From positions 620,001-684,000 of the forward strand of contig JADDTR010000001.1 of NCBI GenBank assembly GCA_015345905.1: a stretch of 64,000 nt of DNA. Reading direction: 5' to 3'. Position numbers and translations under genes: made by a program. Numbering within the stretch: the first letter of the stretch is position 1; each line of letters begins with the position of its first letter. Source of the stretch: Aotearoamyces nothofagi. Lineage: Eukaryota; Ascomycota; Leotiomycetes; Leotiales; Tympanidaceae. Below, one piece after another: positions 1-13,036 of this stretch. Under the pieces are notes generated by a model. It made no database searches. It was not told where the DNA came from and worked only from the letters and a program-made list of their open reading frames with translations.

Positions 1-461
1 GTGAACCGTGTTCATTCACGCGACTGACACTATTCCGCCATCAAAATCGAGTTGTGACTGGACGGATACTCCCATCTTTTATTAACCTAATAGCTAGTTA
101 CAAGCAATCTATTTCTGTGATTCTGTTAAAAGCCGCTGATAGTTAAAAAGATAGACCAGCTCGTCGAGGTAAACAAAATGTTGCCTCTAGAAGGGTTATC
201 TATAGATGTGAGGCCCCAGCCCGATTTCTAAGTTATGACAGTATAGGAAAGCGACTTTTAAAATTACCAGGAGCCGCCTCGAGGCACAACCAGCCAAATC
301 AAGTAATTTAACCCCCCTTCGATTAATATGAACGCCATAACGACCGGTATGAAATGCTGACAGCTCGTTTGGTTGTACGTAATCAGTTACCTCTAGGGAA
401 CTGCGTCTCTACCAACGTCGGCTTCCTCCAAGAGGAGCAGCGTTAGAAGAGGTAAAACCTC
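1..461. other. Intergenic, 3' flank of DBP2
   Basis: No reading frame with family resemblance is seen here. It is moderately AT-rich and lies downstream of the DBP2 stop codon, so it should hold the DBP2 3' UTR and polyadenylation signals. Any gene beyond the left edge of the window cannot be judged. Confidence 0.5.
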
Positions 462-2985
<2,524 letters not shown>

Positions 2986-3426
2986 GTTGAATCCGATTCT
3001 TAGTGAAGGAGTGTCAGAAGTAAAAAGTTGAGACCGAGATCAAAGACGTTCAGTCGTGTATTTAATTGCCGTCTGTAATAATTATGAGACAGGATGAGCA
3101 CTTGGTTGTGTTTGATGGATCAAAAAGAAGAGGGATTGATCGAGAAATGACAAGTACTTGAATTAAGTCTGGTCGCGAAGGGAAAGAAATATTTTTTTGG
3201 GAGGAGCTAATCTACTTATGAACAATCAAGCGAGAATTATGCGCTATTTTGCTAGACCAACTCGTCTTATCGCCCTCTGCAAAATACCATTATACGTATC
3301 CCTTCTACTAAAGTGCAAAGCATGAGGAAGATGTGGGTTATATTTACAGTGACGTATTTGTGTAATCTATATCTCATAGTTATTTCTAGAAACCTCTAAA
3401 TGCTTCTAATATTTTCCATCAGAATT
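2986..3426. promoter_or_regulatory. Intergenic: DBP2 promoter and THI20 3' flank
   Basis: This 441-bp gap lies between two minus-strand genes. It must carry the DBP2 promoter and 5' UTR plus the THI20 terminator region. Pyrimidine/purine tracts are present, for example an A/T run near 3190-3200. I see no coding frame and no motif I can name with confidence. Confidence 0.4.
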
Positions 3427-5486
3427 TCACTTCTTCCCTGCACCCATATCCCAGAACCCGGTCTCCATCTGAGCGATGTTAGCCTTTGAAGATAAATTAA
3501 TAGGAAGCTAATTTACGTTTGTTGCATGTATGAAGATATCTACGAGTTCTTCTATCCGATTCGGCGACTGCAGTACTGCATGTCGTTCAAGCGTTGCTGT
3601 CATGCATGTGTCAGCAATTGCTGGTACCTTGAGTATCGAATACTCACCTGATCCAACTCTAACTGCCTCAACATAGTCATCTGCTACGTAATTCTGTATC
3701 CATTTCCAGTATATGTTGCCTTCACGCTTTGTTTCTGGATCGTCATACAACCTTCTCGCAATAGCGCCATATCCGAGTAAGCAAGGCGCCATTGCAATTT
3801 GCAATGCCATCCAATCTTCGGAATGGCCTATATCTAGTACATATCTAGCGGGCATCAGTACTTGTCAGACCCAGAGGTAGAACAAACGCACCTAGTATAC
3901 GCTGTGCAGGCTTCATGATAACGTTAGTTTTGTCAGCTGTTGATGGATAGTTTTTATACCTTCACTCTCTTCAGTTGCCATAATCTCTTCTTTTGATACC
4001 CCAAACCCTTTGCAGTAGTTAATATGCAAAGATAGCTCATAGTCAATATGTGCTACGATTTTTGCAGACTGCTCTTTGTCAGCTAATGCATCCTTTACCA
4101 AGGCGTACACATAACCCACTGCTACAATATCATCCATTGTCTTTGATTTATATCCAGAAAGAGCCGTAGCTCGGGCATACTGAACCTGCCATAATTAGCC
4201 ATGACCCACTACAAGCTTGGTCAACGTACTAAGTATAAGTAATCCTGAATAAGATATGCTTTGAAAAGATCAACGGGCAATGTCCCGTCTGCAAGCCTGG
4301 CTATGAATTCATGTTCTGTATGTTCTTGCCATGCCTTCCGAACATCAGGTCGATCTAGGAGATATTCGACAAAGTAGCCGCTTGTTGCCTGTCAGTCCAG
4401 GCCCCAAACAATTCAGGATTAAACACTTACGGAGCGAATGGTAGAGCATAATTAGAGTGGAAATGGTTGATAGGACCGCTTCCGTGACCCATATCCGTTG
4501 CCGTTCTTATGCCAACCTCGACGTACCTACATGCTGACCGTACTGCCTGCGGAACTTCTTGGCCCTTTGAAAGGTTGGATGCAATGGCCGCTTTGTCACA
4601 ATCAGACTGAAATACAGTTTTTACATTTATTGGGGGGGGGGTTGTAAGGACTCACAGGCTAAAGAACAACCGGTACCGTGCGTATTATTTGACTTCTGAT
4701 AGACGCTCTTGATTCGAACGACCTCCCCATTTCCGTAGAGGAGATCCACGATAAGCTCTTTCTCTTCTTCATTTGTTGCAACTTTGCCGTCTCTCTTGAA
4801 AGGTAGATGTCCGCCTTTTATAAGGACATATTTTGGACCCAGGGCCTGAACGGCTTTGGCCATATCGATCAGATCATCAACGCATGTGGGCTCTTTTACG
4901 CCTTGTCCAGCATCTGCTAAAAGCAGCTTCGCTTCTGGAACATTAGGGGTAAGAACGGTAGTTATAGGGAGAAGGTGTTTTCGCAATTCCTTGATAGCAT
5001 CTTGCGGTAATAACTGGGCACCGCTGGTTGATACCATTACCTGGACAAATTAGACTACGGAGACAATAGGCATCAAAGGGATCATACTGGATCTATAACC
5101 ACTAAGTTGACATTGTTCTCGCGGAGTGCGGACGCCACAACTTGGATTGTCTCAGCTGATGCCAGCATACCTTTAGGATGTTAGGAGTGTAACTTGGTGA
5201 CGCTTCGCGCATTTAGGAGGCCGGATAGGGAGATCTATGAGATTACATTACCAGTTTTCACAACATCTACACCAATATCACTAGCACAGGCATTGATCTG
5301 CTTTCTGACGAATTCTGGAGGTGTGAGATGAATACCGTATACTCCCTGTGTATTCTGCGCTGTGAGAGCTGTGGTAGCAGTCATGGCATAACATCCATGG
5401 CTGGCAATTACTTTCTGATCCGCCTCCAGACCAGCACCTCCAGAGCTATCAGAACCTGCGATTACCAAAACACGTCCTTTGCCCAT
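3427..5486 (-). CDS. thi20: Thiamine biosynthesis HMP/HMP-P kinase fused to TenA-type thiaminase II domain
   Basis: Bifunctional thiamine pathway enzyme: an N-terminal hydroxymethylpyrimidine (phosphate) kinase and a C-terminal TenA/THI-4 domain that hydrolyses thiamine or amino-HMP, as in yeast Thi20/Thi21. Exons: 5486-5252, 5170-5088, 5040-4656, 4590-4431, 4380-4230, 4185-3960, 3910-3892, 3844-3648, 3596-3517, 3468-3427; 525 residues against about 550 in yeast. Kinase landmarks are AGSDSSGGAGLEAD near the N-terminus, VIDPVMVSTSG, LIKGGH and NTHGTGCSLA. TenA landmarks are DMGHGSGPINHFHSNY, EACTAYTRYVLDIGHSEDW with the presumed catalytic Cys, NYVADDYVEAV, and the late E..FWDM with the presumed Glu. 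Four of nine introns end in AAG rather than CAG/TAG, forced by conserved residues. The intron 4591-4655 carries a run of ten G. One exon is only 19 nt. The last intron (3469-3516) is the least certain. Confidence 0.93.
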
Positions 5487-6048
5487 GGTTGCAGCGAAGT
5501 TGAAAAAATAAATAGCTACATTTTACGAACGTATGTTTGTGCAAATAAGATGCTGTGGCCTCAGGCACTACATTAATGATCACCTTATTTGTGCCCACGC
5601 GGGTAACAATTTTTTTGGCAAGTAAGGTTGCACATAGCTCCCAACACTATTTTTAATTCCATTCGTCTATGTACTGGCTGATGTTAGTGTTTAGATGTTT
5701 CAAATATGCCTGTTGTTAAGTCTAGCCACATAAACTCAACCCCAGAAGCACGCATTACGAACCTACGAGGTAGAAACTGATTTAAATGGCCGTGTCAGTT
5801 CATGTATAATTAGTTATATACGGTAGGCTAATTTTATTATTGGTGGCGGGCACAGTTTAAGGACAGATCGACAGCCTTGGAGGACTCAAATGTCAATATC
5901 TAGAAATATAGATAAGTGTGAGTGTAAGTGTATGTCTCAACATGCTTTTACCTTCCTGGTATACAAATACAAATGCAAATCCCATGCTTTCCTATCCTTT
6001 CGGCGATTATGATCTTACTCCTCAATTGTCGCCCAAGCTGGTCCACAC
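5487..6048. promoter_or_regulatory. Intergenic: THI20 promoter and 3' flank of the F-box/LRR gene
   Basis: This 562-bp gap separates THI20 from the upstream minus-strand gene. It is AT-rich with no credible coding frame. I looked for a TPP riboswitch because the downstream gene is a thiamine gene and saw no convincing THI-box; known fungal TPP riboswitches sit in THI4 and NMT1-type genes. Confidence 0.4.
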
Positions 6049-8148
6049 CTAGTCCGACTCCGTATCAAATTCCGAGTCTGGCTCCCTATGTAATACAAAC
6101 TCAAATTTACCATCAACTTTCTCCGCTATGGCATCTCTAATCGTGGCTGTTTCCCCTTCACTAAGTTCGCTCTCAGGTGATGCACACAAAACCGAAAGCA
6201 CTAGTCCCGCGTTCGTCTCCCGAAGCGTAGAGATATAGTTGAAGATTCCTTCGAATGTGAAAGATGTTACGGCATGGAACGAAAGATTCTTTAGATAATG
6301 CAGACTCGATATGGCAGGCCAGACAGCGTCAAGGACATCATAACCCCCTAGTACAAATTCTTCGAGCTGTTTTGTAAATACCACTGGTTAGCAGCCGTCA
6401 TCCAATAGATGTTCTCAACATGAAACAGAGTATTAAGGTAGGATATATGCAAATGCCACAAGGGTCACCCAACGGCATCCAAACTGACGTTGTTGCTACT
6501 TCACACATATGCCACAATTATGAATACCGACGATTTCGACCAGTGAGTGGGATATACGTCAATCCGCCCACGTGAAGGGGCAAGGTATTGGAATCACAAA
6601 CATGAAAAGAGTCCCTGAGGGTCGCCATGAGACTAGGTTATAGATTTTAAAGATGCTTACCTTCGAGAGCTCTGTTGCGAGACGCTGGACTTCAGCAGTA
6701 TGAAAGTAGTCGGAGGTCTCAAGAATGCTCAAGTACTTGAGATCCTTCAATGCACAAATGGATGATATTAGAATGTCTATATCATCGCGAGTAGAGTCTT
6801 CGACATCTGCTCTGAGCTCTAAAGACTCTAAGCTTGTTTGCTGAGCCAGAGCTCGATGGAAATCCTGACTATTAACTAGAGGGTACCCAACGAGACTGAG
6901 GCTTTTAAGGCAGATATCACTTTCCAGACATATTGATCGTAATATTGCGGGCCCATCAATAAAGTTTTTGAGACTAATGTTCTTGAGCTGCTTACAGTCG
7001 GTAAGCCAAGCGACAAGCTCCACAAACATATCATTCTGTGTAGCTTCTAAGTTGATTATGCCGTCTGCATCGTGAAGCTCAAGGGTCCGAAGAGCAGTAC
7101 AACCATGTAGCAATGACAAGGATTTGATGGCGGGGGCCGTCAAATTTCCAAGCTTTATTTGACTGAGGGATGAGTGATGATGGTTGAGCGACATGAATGT
7201 CTTGGCACCGATGTCATTGAAGCTGATTACCTGAAAGTTTCGCAGTGTATTTACAGCCATACAGCTGAACGCTGCAGATAGATCGGAGTCGACCTGTCCG
7301 GTGCAATGGTAGAAGCTTAAAGAATCGAAATACGGACAATGTTCTCGGATTACGTCGCCAACAGCTCCATTGAAGACCGAGCCGTCCCAAATGGTGAGCG
7401 ATCTCAAGTTCCCAAGCCGCGATATCCACCTTGGTAGAGCATCTAGATTTATCTTTCCGGAAAGATCTTCTAGAGACGCAGTACTCCCAGTACTATATGC
7501 AGAGGCAGCAACGTACTTAGAGATAGACTCACCTACAAGGTCTGCAATTTCGGATCCTTGTAAGTTTGTCCTTCTAGCTTTATTTTTGCCTCTAGTCTTC
7601 TTTACGGAAGTCTCAGAAGCTCTCAAGAATACTTCCATGTCACCTTCAAAGAAACTAGCTCGTATTTGAGCCGTCTTGAAACCATTGTCTTCAAAGAGAT
7701 ACTCCAGATTAGACAGATCGAGTGAACGAATATAAAGACAGTATGGGTATAGTGTCTTTCCAATACTGGACATAATGATAGACCTCCATTGCAAGGCCCA
7801 CTTCGCAACTGTCTGTTCAATTTGTGCAAGTCGAGCTGGATAGCTGGTTTCTTTGAATGCTCCAGTCCTTGTTATCTCAGTTTCATTGCTTTCACCACCT
7901 CGGATCGTAGATAACGTGTGTATTCTTTCGAGGATATAATCAGCGACGGCCAAGACCTATAGGAGACATTGGGCGGTGATGAAATGCTTTAGCTAGATAA
8001 ACTTAACATACCTATACATCCACATTAATGCAAATCCCGATAGTTGCCTTCCTGCTAGAGAACATCGGTACAGAGTTCGAAAATCTTGCTGATTTCCTAG
8101 GACCTCACAGATGAGTAGAAGAATATCCGGTGGTAATGTCAATGCCAT
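6049..8148 (-). CDS. F-box / leucine-rich-repeat-like protein, unknown target
   Basis: Proposed exons 8148-8008, 7956-6661 and 6366-6049 encode 584 residues. The first exon reads MALTLPPDILLLICEVLG and then a run ending MWMYR, which is F-box-like (residues about 1-47) and would bind Skp1 in an SCF ubiquitin ligase. The remainder shows irregular leucine-rich periodicity (LRSLTIWDGS, LRTLELHDADG, LKNISLKNF, LKSLSLVGYP, LESLELRADV, LKYLSILETS), as in fungal F-box/LRR proteins that choose substrates. The C-terminus is acidic (SEFDTESD). The intron 7957-8007 uses a weak GTTAAG donor because this phase is needed to join the F-box exon to the long exon. The 294-nt second intron (6367-6660) is long for this window and could hide a small extra exon. 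No specific substrate can be named. Confidence 0.75.
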
Positions 8149-8447
8149 ATTCGTAGGGCGTTCGGAAGGACCAAAATGAAAGGACCATTAATGATAGGCT
8201 TAGAAGAGTGTATGAGAACAAATGTTTATGCGGTAATGTAGATACAAATGAAGAGGCCGTCAAATAAAGGGTTTGGATGTATATGCGTGTTGTCTCGACG
8301 CGGTTACTGTCGCGTCCGAGGTCCTCACGTTACGTGCGTGCGTGCGTGCTTATCTTATCTTAGGCTACGATAACCACGCATTAGGTACTTCACATACTCT
8401 TTTAATCAGCAGACGCGAAGGATGTAGATTTACATGCAGCTACAACA
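8149..8447. promoter_or_regulatory. Divergent promoter between the F-box/LRR gene and rad9, with MCB-like elements
   Basis: About 300 bp shared by two divergently transcribed genes. It holds ACGCGG at 8298-8303, TCGCGT (reverse ACGCGA) at 8310-8315 and ACGCGA at 8413-8418, resembling MluI cell-cycle box cores, plus a short CGTG array at 8333-8349. G1/S control of rad9 is inference only. Confidence 0.4.
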
Positions 8448-10093
8448 ATGGCAATCTTGAGCCTCACACTAACACCAGATGCTGTAGGAAAGCTACATGA
8501 TGCAATAAATTGCCTGGGGAAGTTCAGCGAAGCTGTCTCCATTGAATGCAATGGAGACCAGGTGCGTTGCTATCCCCTCGAAGATTTCTAGCTACTGACC
8601 CTAACTCTGACTGCTGGTAGTTGGCATTGACGGCTTTGAATTCGACCAAATCCGCCTATGCATCTTTCACGTTTTCTGCTACGAAGTTCTTCAGTAGATA
8701 CTCCTATAATCCTCCACGCGTTCAAGGATGCAAGCCCAAGGATAAGTTTACATGCAAGATATACAATAAAGTTAGCTGCCCTTCTAGAACTTATGGCTTA
8801 TAACTAAAATCTTTTAGGCTCTGGCCTCCGTCTTCAAGAAAGGGGATTCATCGTACGAGAAAGACACGGGTATAGAAAAATGCGAAGTTACTGTGGAAGA
8901 TGGACAAGGGGATGTTAAGAGTAGATTTATTGTTAAGATGATCTGTAGACATGGTAAGATCAAATAATCTCTTCCATATCATGATGAACTCTCTAACAAG
9001 CTGAAGGAGTGGCCAAGACATATCGTTTGACATTTGAACCAGTTGTCTCAATGCACGCACTGTTCAACAAGGATTTGGTAAAGAATAGGTGGTCAATATC
9101 TTCGAGGACCCTTCGAGAGTTCGTCGAGCACTTCGGGCCAAAAACCGAGCAGCTAGATATATATTCCGAGAATGGGCGGGCAAGCTTCACAAGTTATACA
9201 GAGAAAATAATGGCTGGCAATGGTAGGACGAACCACGAGTTCTGGTTATCGACATACTGACCCTGTATACAGAAATCCTAAAACAACCCTTGCATACGTC
9301 AGTAGCCATTGATACACAGGAATTCAGCGAATTTTTAGTTGAAGAAAAGTTCCACATTGTAATTAGTGTCAAAGACTTTAAGGCCATTGTCACACATGCT
9401 GGTCTCACGAACACAACGGTTTCCGCGGCTTATTCCTATCCATCAAGGCCCATGCAGATAGGCTATTCTAATGAAGGAGGAATGGCAAGTGAATTTATTT
9501 TGATGACTACTGGGGACTTTAGGGGAAGTTCTACGACTCCTGGCCCAGCAGTACATTCTGTGTCAAGCAAGTCAACCACCAGACGCACTTTGGAAGCCTC
9601 ATTGGACCGAAGTAGTCGCGATTCAGCCTCCATGGCACCACCTCCTCGGTCAGCTGCCCCAAGCATTGTACGCGACTCGATTAAAGGACGCGCAGCTCGA
9701 TCACCGCCGCCTCTACCACAACCAAGCCTTGATTCGGATGCATTGTTCTTGCCTGAGGACGACGAGGACCGAAGATGGGATCCTACACACTATGGTGATG
9801 ACGAGGGGGAGATTCTGGGATGGGATGCTAGTGCCGATAATGTAAGAGTCATATCACAGACTCTATCCCAAACTAACTGGCTCTGTAGGATTCATCGGTG
9901 ATGATGTTTAGTCGAAGTCTGTGCGGAATCGATACTCCAAGACAGAGTATAAACGGCCGTGGAAAAGCTCTCTCAAATGAGGGCACGCAATATCTTGCAC
10001 CAACACAGAGGATGTCCCAGGTAAATTGTCGCCTAGCCTTGATGGCGGAGTTCGTACTGACTATATAAGATCCGAGGACTGTTGGATGATTGA
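8448..10093 (+). CDS. rad9: DNA damage checkpoint clamp subunit Rad9
   Basis: Rad9 subunit of the 9-1-1 (Rad9-Rad1-Hus1) clamp, which is loaded at damaged or stalled DNA and activates the ATR/Rad3 kinase. Exons: 8448-8561, 8621-8770, 8818-8953, 9007-9222, 9273-9841, 9889-10020, 10070-10093; 446 residues. The first ~290 residues match the PCNA-like Rad9 fold: start MAILSLTLTPDAV, then FTFSATKFFSRY, CKIYNKALASVFK, KTYRLTFEPV, WSISSRTLREFVEHFGP, EFSEFLVEE and MASEFILMTTGDFRG. The tail is Ser/Pro-rich and acidic (DDEDRRWDPTHYGDDEGEILGWD), as expected for the phosphorylated tail that binds TopBP1/Cut5-type proteins. The last exon encodes only IRGLLDD and is placed by the conserved short C-terminus. 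Two introns end in AAG (9006, 10069). The start is the first ATG in frame with the conserved N-terminus. Confidence 0.93.
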
Positions 10094-10336
10094 GAATCCA
10101 GAAGAGTGTTCACTGTAAAGAAATTCACTGCGGCAATAACTTTTGTTGTCGTTGCCCACACTCCTAAGGCTTCGTCGACTTAGCCACCGTGCGTTAACGG
10201 AAGGAGAGAGCTAGCCGTTCGCCATGCACTTTATCAGGCAGTTAGTGCTAGTCACCCATTCTGAGGTATGCCTTCAAATGGCTGTCAAGATATCGACTTC
10301 GTCCTAACCAACTCGTAGCGATAGCGCAAAGCAGGA

Positions 10337-11431
10337 CTAGAGTATACAGATCCAGCTCGTTGCGCAACCAGCTCCAATAGATGAGATTGTGCTCCCCGCA
10401 GGTAAATGCTGAGAGGAAGCCACGACATTCCATCTATCGTTGGCGTCTCCTCCTATAATAGTCGTTGGTCCGCAATTCCCATGCTCCCCCCAACCCCATG
10501 CTAGCACATTGCCGTCTTTGGTGAGTGCCATAACATGTTCACTCCCGACAGTTATTTGTGACACTTTGGGGAGCCCTGATGGGGCGAGCTGTCCGTGGTC
10601 ATTCCGCCCCCATGATAACACTTCACCATCCTCTTTTAGAATGGAAATGCCACCCCAACTTGCTCCCGCATCCTTCCAATCCGTGAGATGGGACGGTGCG
10701 GTGGATTTGATGTCCCACTTATCTACCCCAAGTACCAGACTCTCTTCTTTCTTAGGCTCTCCAAGTAGACAGGTGAACTCCCGTCCACATATAGCTTTAG
10801 TGACTTTGAAATCAACCCCAAGAAGTTTCCGAGGAGTGTAGACAATCCCTTCGGGATGACCTAGCTGCCCCTTTCGTCCATTGCCCCACCCGTAGACTTC
10901 CCCATTACTCAGCACAGCAACCACATGGTTGACGCATGCTGCCAACTCGACCACTTCTGTGGCAGGGGGTGGGAAGTTCTTAATCAATTCAGCCTGAGGC
11001 GTACGGAAGATTAGCTCTCCCAGGCCGAGCTCGCCCTTATGGCCGACGCCAAAACTGTAGACCTTGGTTGCATGACCGTTGTCATCTTTCTTAACAACAG
11101 TCGAAGACTCCCATGTTGCAGCGCAGTGTATCACGTTCCATTCAACATTATCGGCAGGCACGCCCCTTTCGAACTGGACTTTGCTGAAGTGGGGATGTGG
11201 TTGAGCTGTCGTTGTTAGCCCACAGGCACCGCTCGTCAAGTCGCCTGAGCAGTAGAGTTCTCCGGAGGATGAGAGCAGCAGAGTATGGTTGCCTCCTGCA
11301 TAAATGCGCACCGGTCCGGCACTTAAGGGATGGCCGTCGAAAATAACTTCTTTCGGGACAGAGACGTCTTCCCTGTGGCCAATGCCAAGTTGGCCCGATC
11401 CATTTGAGCCCAGTGCGTAGATTGTCGTCAT
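10337..11431 (-). CDS. ats1: RCC1-repeat protein, ATS1/KTI13-like
   Basis: Single-exon gene of 364 residues if translation starts at the ATG at 11431, immediately before TTIYALGSNGSGQLGIGH. The frame stays open upstream to about 11713, but that part is not repeat-like. Several RCC1 (beta-propeller) repeats are visible: ALGSNGSGQLGIG, SFGVGHKGELGLGE, GWGNGRKGQLGHPEG, SWGRNDHGQLAPSG and AWGWGEHGNCGPT. The size and N-terminus match yeast Ats1/Kti13, which works with Kti11 in Elongator-dependent tRNA wobble modification and diphthamide synthesis. A generic RCC1-like role is the alternative, as propeller proteins are hard to separate by eye. The gene converges on rad9, with 243 bp between the stop codons. 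Confidence 0.8.
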   Translation of the reverse strand: MTTIYALGSNGSGQLGIGHREDVSVPKEVIFDGHPLSAGPVRIYAGGNHTLLLSSSGELYCSGDLTSGACGLTTTAQPHPHFSKVQFERGVPADNVEWNVIHCAATWESSTVVKKDDNGHATKVYSFGVGHKGELGLGELIFRTPQAELIKNFPPPATEVVELAACVNHVVAVLSNGEVYGWGNGRKGQLGHPEGIVYTPRKLLGVDFKVTKAICGREFTCLLGEPKKEESLVLGVDKWDIKSTAPSHLTDWKDAGASWGGISILKEDGEVLSWGRNDHGQLAPSGLPKVSQITVGSEHVMALTKDGNVLAWGWGEHGNCGPTTIIGGDANDRWNVVASSQHLPAGSTISSIGAGCATSWICIL

Positions 11432-11848
11432 GAGTTGGAGGCGCGGAAAACAACTTAAGCAAGTGTTATATTGTTCGATATTCGATACTATAGATAGATG
11501 CTGTTCCGGGACGAAAACTTGGATATACGTAGTAGGTAACCCGTACGCGTTGCGTGCGAGCCTTCTTCCGACGCAAAGACAAAGACAAGGCTGACAAGCC
11601 GACAGCTCGGTATCCGAGATCGACCAACGGCTCTTTTGCCCGAATACGGGCGGCCGCCGGCCCAGTTGCTTATCGATGTAGAGCCTGAGAAGAACAGCAC
11701 TATTTTGCCCCACCTAGAACCTGTTTGTGTCTTATCGATAAGGTCGTAAAGCGCTCTCAAAGCCATCTTCTAACTCTCACAATATAAGCACCATTTAAGC
11801 TGTTCAATATTTTTTCTTTCCTTCTATTTTTATTCTATAGCCCCCTTC
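11432..11848. promoter_or_regulatory. Divergent promoter region between the ATS1-like and hemerythrin genes
   Basis: This interval lies between two divergently transcribed genes. A pyrimidine-rich segment (11800-11850) precedes the possible first exon of the hemerythrin gene. No named motif is supported. Confidence 0.35.
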
Positions 11849-12005
11849 ATGTTCTCATTTCCATTGACCTTCCTTGTGTCTCCCCCGTTACAACACTAAA
11901 ATACAAAGTGTTCTTATCCAGGCTCAAAATATCCCCTCTATTGAACATTCAGCTTGCAGGCGCAGCTTTACGTGCTCAGCACCGTCGCGCTTCTTCCCAA
12001 TAACA

Positions 12006-12718
12006 ATGTCTGAAATAAGAGATGAGAGCAAGCCCAAGGTGGATCTATTGACGCAGCCCCCCGCGAACGAATTAAAAACACCGGATGATAGCTACCCAAG
12101 AGACCAGGCACTCAACGCGGTGGACGTGGAGACCAGCACGTTGCCGAAGCAAGAGGAACTGCCAAAGCTGACCGCCGCAGAATACAGAGTGTACAATAGT
12201 ATGGCAGAACATATGGAGTATTTTGTAAGTCTGCACCTCCTCTTGCTATTCAAGGTGCGCCGCTGATCGAGGGCTATCAGCACAATCATTTTCGCCAGTC
12301 TTGGGCAATGCTCTACGAGGCTTGCACAAGCAAGAAAAGGCCATCTTCTATGTCTCTCAAGCAGTTCATCGATACAGGTCTCCAATTCTGTAGACATCTC
12401 TCTGCCCATCACGGAATCGAGGAACAACACCTCTTCCCTATTCTCGCGGCCAAGATGTCGGAGTTCAAGCAGGGAAAGAACGCCGCGGAACTGCTGAAGC
12501 AGCACCAGGCGATCCACGAAGGTATGGATATATTCGAAGAGTATCTTCGAATGTGCAGAGAGGGTGAGACAGAGCTAGATTTAAAAACGCTGAAGGTCAA
12601 GATGGATAGCTGGGGGGAGATCCTATGGAAGCATCTAGATCAGGAGGTTAAGACACTAGGGGCTGAGAACATGAGGAAATATTGGAGTTTGGATGAAATG
12701 AGGAGGATGCCCATGTAG
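12006..12718 (+). CDS. Hemerythrin (HHE cation-binding) domain protein
   Basis: Exons 12006-12224 and 12281-12718 encode 218 residues from the internal ATG. The fold is a four-helix hemerythrin-like di-iron bundle: YNSMAEHMEYFHNHFRQSW, FCRHLSAHHGIEEQHLFPIL (the H..HH..E..H pattern), LLKQHQAIHEGMDIF, and a late WGEILWKHLDQEVKTL. Such fungal HHE proteins may bind iron, oxygen or nitric oxide species, but the substrate of this group is not established. Upstream in the same frame lies a conserved-looking stretch RRSFTCSAPSRFFPIT with no ATG. It can be reached by splicing from ATG 11849 across a 46-nt intron (11876-11921), giving a 255-residue form with a mitochondrial-type leader. I list the shorter certain core and treat the longer form as likely. 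Confidence 0.85.
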
Positions 12719-13036
12719 GATTTATTAAAAAACGGGGTATGAATGTAGCATTCATAATTTTTGGAAAATCTTAAAGAAAACACCATTTTATTTCTGTCTT
12801 GCATGAGAAATGCCATTTTTATTGCTTGGAAGTGATATAGTAAAGCCAACTGCCTAAAACCGAAGTAAATCCTAGGCTGTAGTCGAAAGGTTATAGGCGC
12901 TTTTGGTGCCCGATAACTTATAACTACGTAAAGGCTTTCCTCCATAATTGATATATCTAGATGCATATGCCTTACAAGTAACGCCGAAGTTGATCACAAT
13001 GCTAGGTAACCATGGATGGCATAAATATTTTCTAAA
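12719..13036. other. Convergent intergenic spacer
   Basis: This 318-bp AT-rich spacer lies between the stops of the convergent hemerythrin and urate oxidase genes. It should hold both 3' UTRs. No gene is supported. Confidence 0.5.

Noticed and set aside
5171-6048. TPP riboswitch in the THI20 intron or upstream region
   Set aside because: Introns are too short for the structure, and the upstream region shows no convincing THI-box pair. Fungal TPP riboswitches are known mainly in THI4- and NMT1-type genes.
11432-11713. N-terminal extension of the ATS1-like protein
   Set aside because: The frame stays open, but the residues are not repeat-like, and the ATG at 11431 sits exactly at the conserved start of the first RCC1 repeat.
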